Shown: one piece after another, positions 37,161 to 37,287 of the stretch
Layout of the letters: each line of letters opens with the position of its first letter
How positions within the stretch are numbered: the stretch's first letter is position 1
DNA from: Bacillota bacterium
GTDB lineage: Bacteria; Bacillota; Clostridia; Christensenellales; UBA3700
NCBI GenBank assembly: GCA_023396095.1
Contig: JAEWXG010000018.1
Location: 1 to 37,287 of the forward strand
Length of the DNA: 37,287 nt
Direction of reading: 5' to 3'
The notes under the pieces: model-generated
What the model saw: the letters and a program-made list of their open reading frames with translations, nothing else
What the model was told of the DNA's origin: nothing
Databases searched by the model: none
Made by a program: the position numbers and the translations under genes

Positions 37161-37287
37161 TGAGGTGAACCCAAAAAGTTGGACAATCCAGAAAGGAGGT
37201 TCAACAAATGTGTTTAGATTATGATACAAAGTTAGAAATTTATTTAGAAAACAAATTAAAAAGGAAAAAAGCAGGTTTTCTTGCAAA
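37161..37287 (+). mobile_element. left end of an IS3-family (IS150-group-like) insertion sequence, cut by window end
   Basis: The stretch beginning TGAGGTGAACCCAAAAAG at 37161 and continuing TTGGACA resembles the terminal repeats of IS150-group elements, which begin with TG and carry CCCCAAAAGTTGGAC-type sequence. A ribosome binding site and a small basic reading frame follow immediately, as for IS3-family orfA. The rest of the element, the other end and any target duplication lie outside the window. Confidence 0.6.
37209..37287 (+). CDS. start of a probable IS3-family orfA, partial
   Basis: 26 codons from an ATG to the window edge, open throughout. AAAGGAGG ends 8 nt before the ATG. The residues KLEIYLENKLKRKKAGFLA are basic and predicted helical, compatible with the start of the orfA helix-turn-helix of IS3-family transposases. 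The assignment rests mostly on the terminal sequence just upstream; too little is visible for a direct match. Confidence 0.5.

Overview
AT-rich (roughly 30% GC by eye) bacterial chromosome segment. A complete 16S rRNA gene with a CCTCC anti-Shine-Dalgarno, AGGAGG-type ribosome binding sites, lipoproteins with lipoboxes, the order walJ...rlmH and the order glmU-pth-mfd all point to Bacillota, most likely an uncultured, probably gut-associated member of Clostridia. The genus cannot be fixed from this reading. No 23S, 5S or tRNA gene is visible.

Layout. 1-1825: a solitary 16S rRNA unit, bracketed by a long-range processing stem and closed by its own terminator. 2313-4922: a large surface protein with its own promoter and terminator. 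5346-10519 (minus strand): a polyamine-uptake operon, regulator-potA-potB-potC-potD, with a consensus promoter, an inverted-repeat operator candidate and a terminator. 10674-11673 (minus): class II fructose-bisphosphate aldolase. 11933-13054: M29 aminopeptidase. 13423-14436: GAPDH with promoter and terminator.

14761-23096 (plus): a tightly packed operon of nine genes, fhs, glnS, fumarase alpha and beta, a WalJ-type metallo-beta-lactamase-fold protein that appears to start with ATT, two CPBP membrane proteases, rlmH and tadA. Most junctions overlap (TAATG or ATGA). 23101-29957: a second operon, a GlmU-like acetyltransferase with a collapsed N-terminal head, pth, mfd and a GH35 beta-galactosidase. 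30089-32062: a PrsA/SurA-like lipoprotein. 32303-35208 (minus): two extended SDR proteins, one with a C-terminal zinc ribbon. 35745-37010: a membrane-anchored WG-repeat protein. 37161-end: the left end of what looks like an IS3-family (IS150-group) element.

How the genes fit together: most are housekeeping genes for glycolysis (fba, gap), one-carbon metabolism (fhs), translation quality (glnS, rlmH, tadA, pth), repair (mfd), envelope work (walJ, CPBP, GlmU-like, foldase) and polyamine import. The least ordinary items are the unlinked 16S unit, the GlmU-like protein at the native glmU locus without a recognisable uridyltransferase, the ATT start of walJ, the paired SDR proteins with a zinc ribbon, and the large uncharacterised surface protein. 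No CRISPR array, phage or defence system was recognised.
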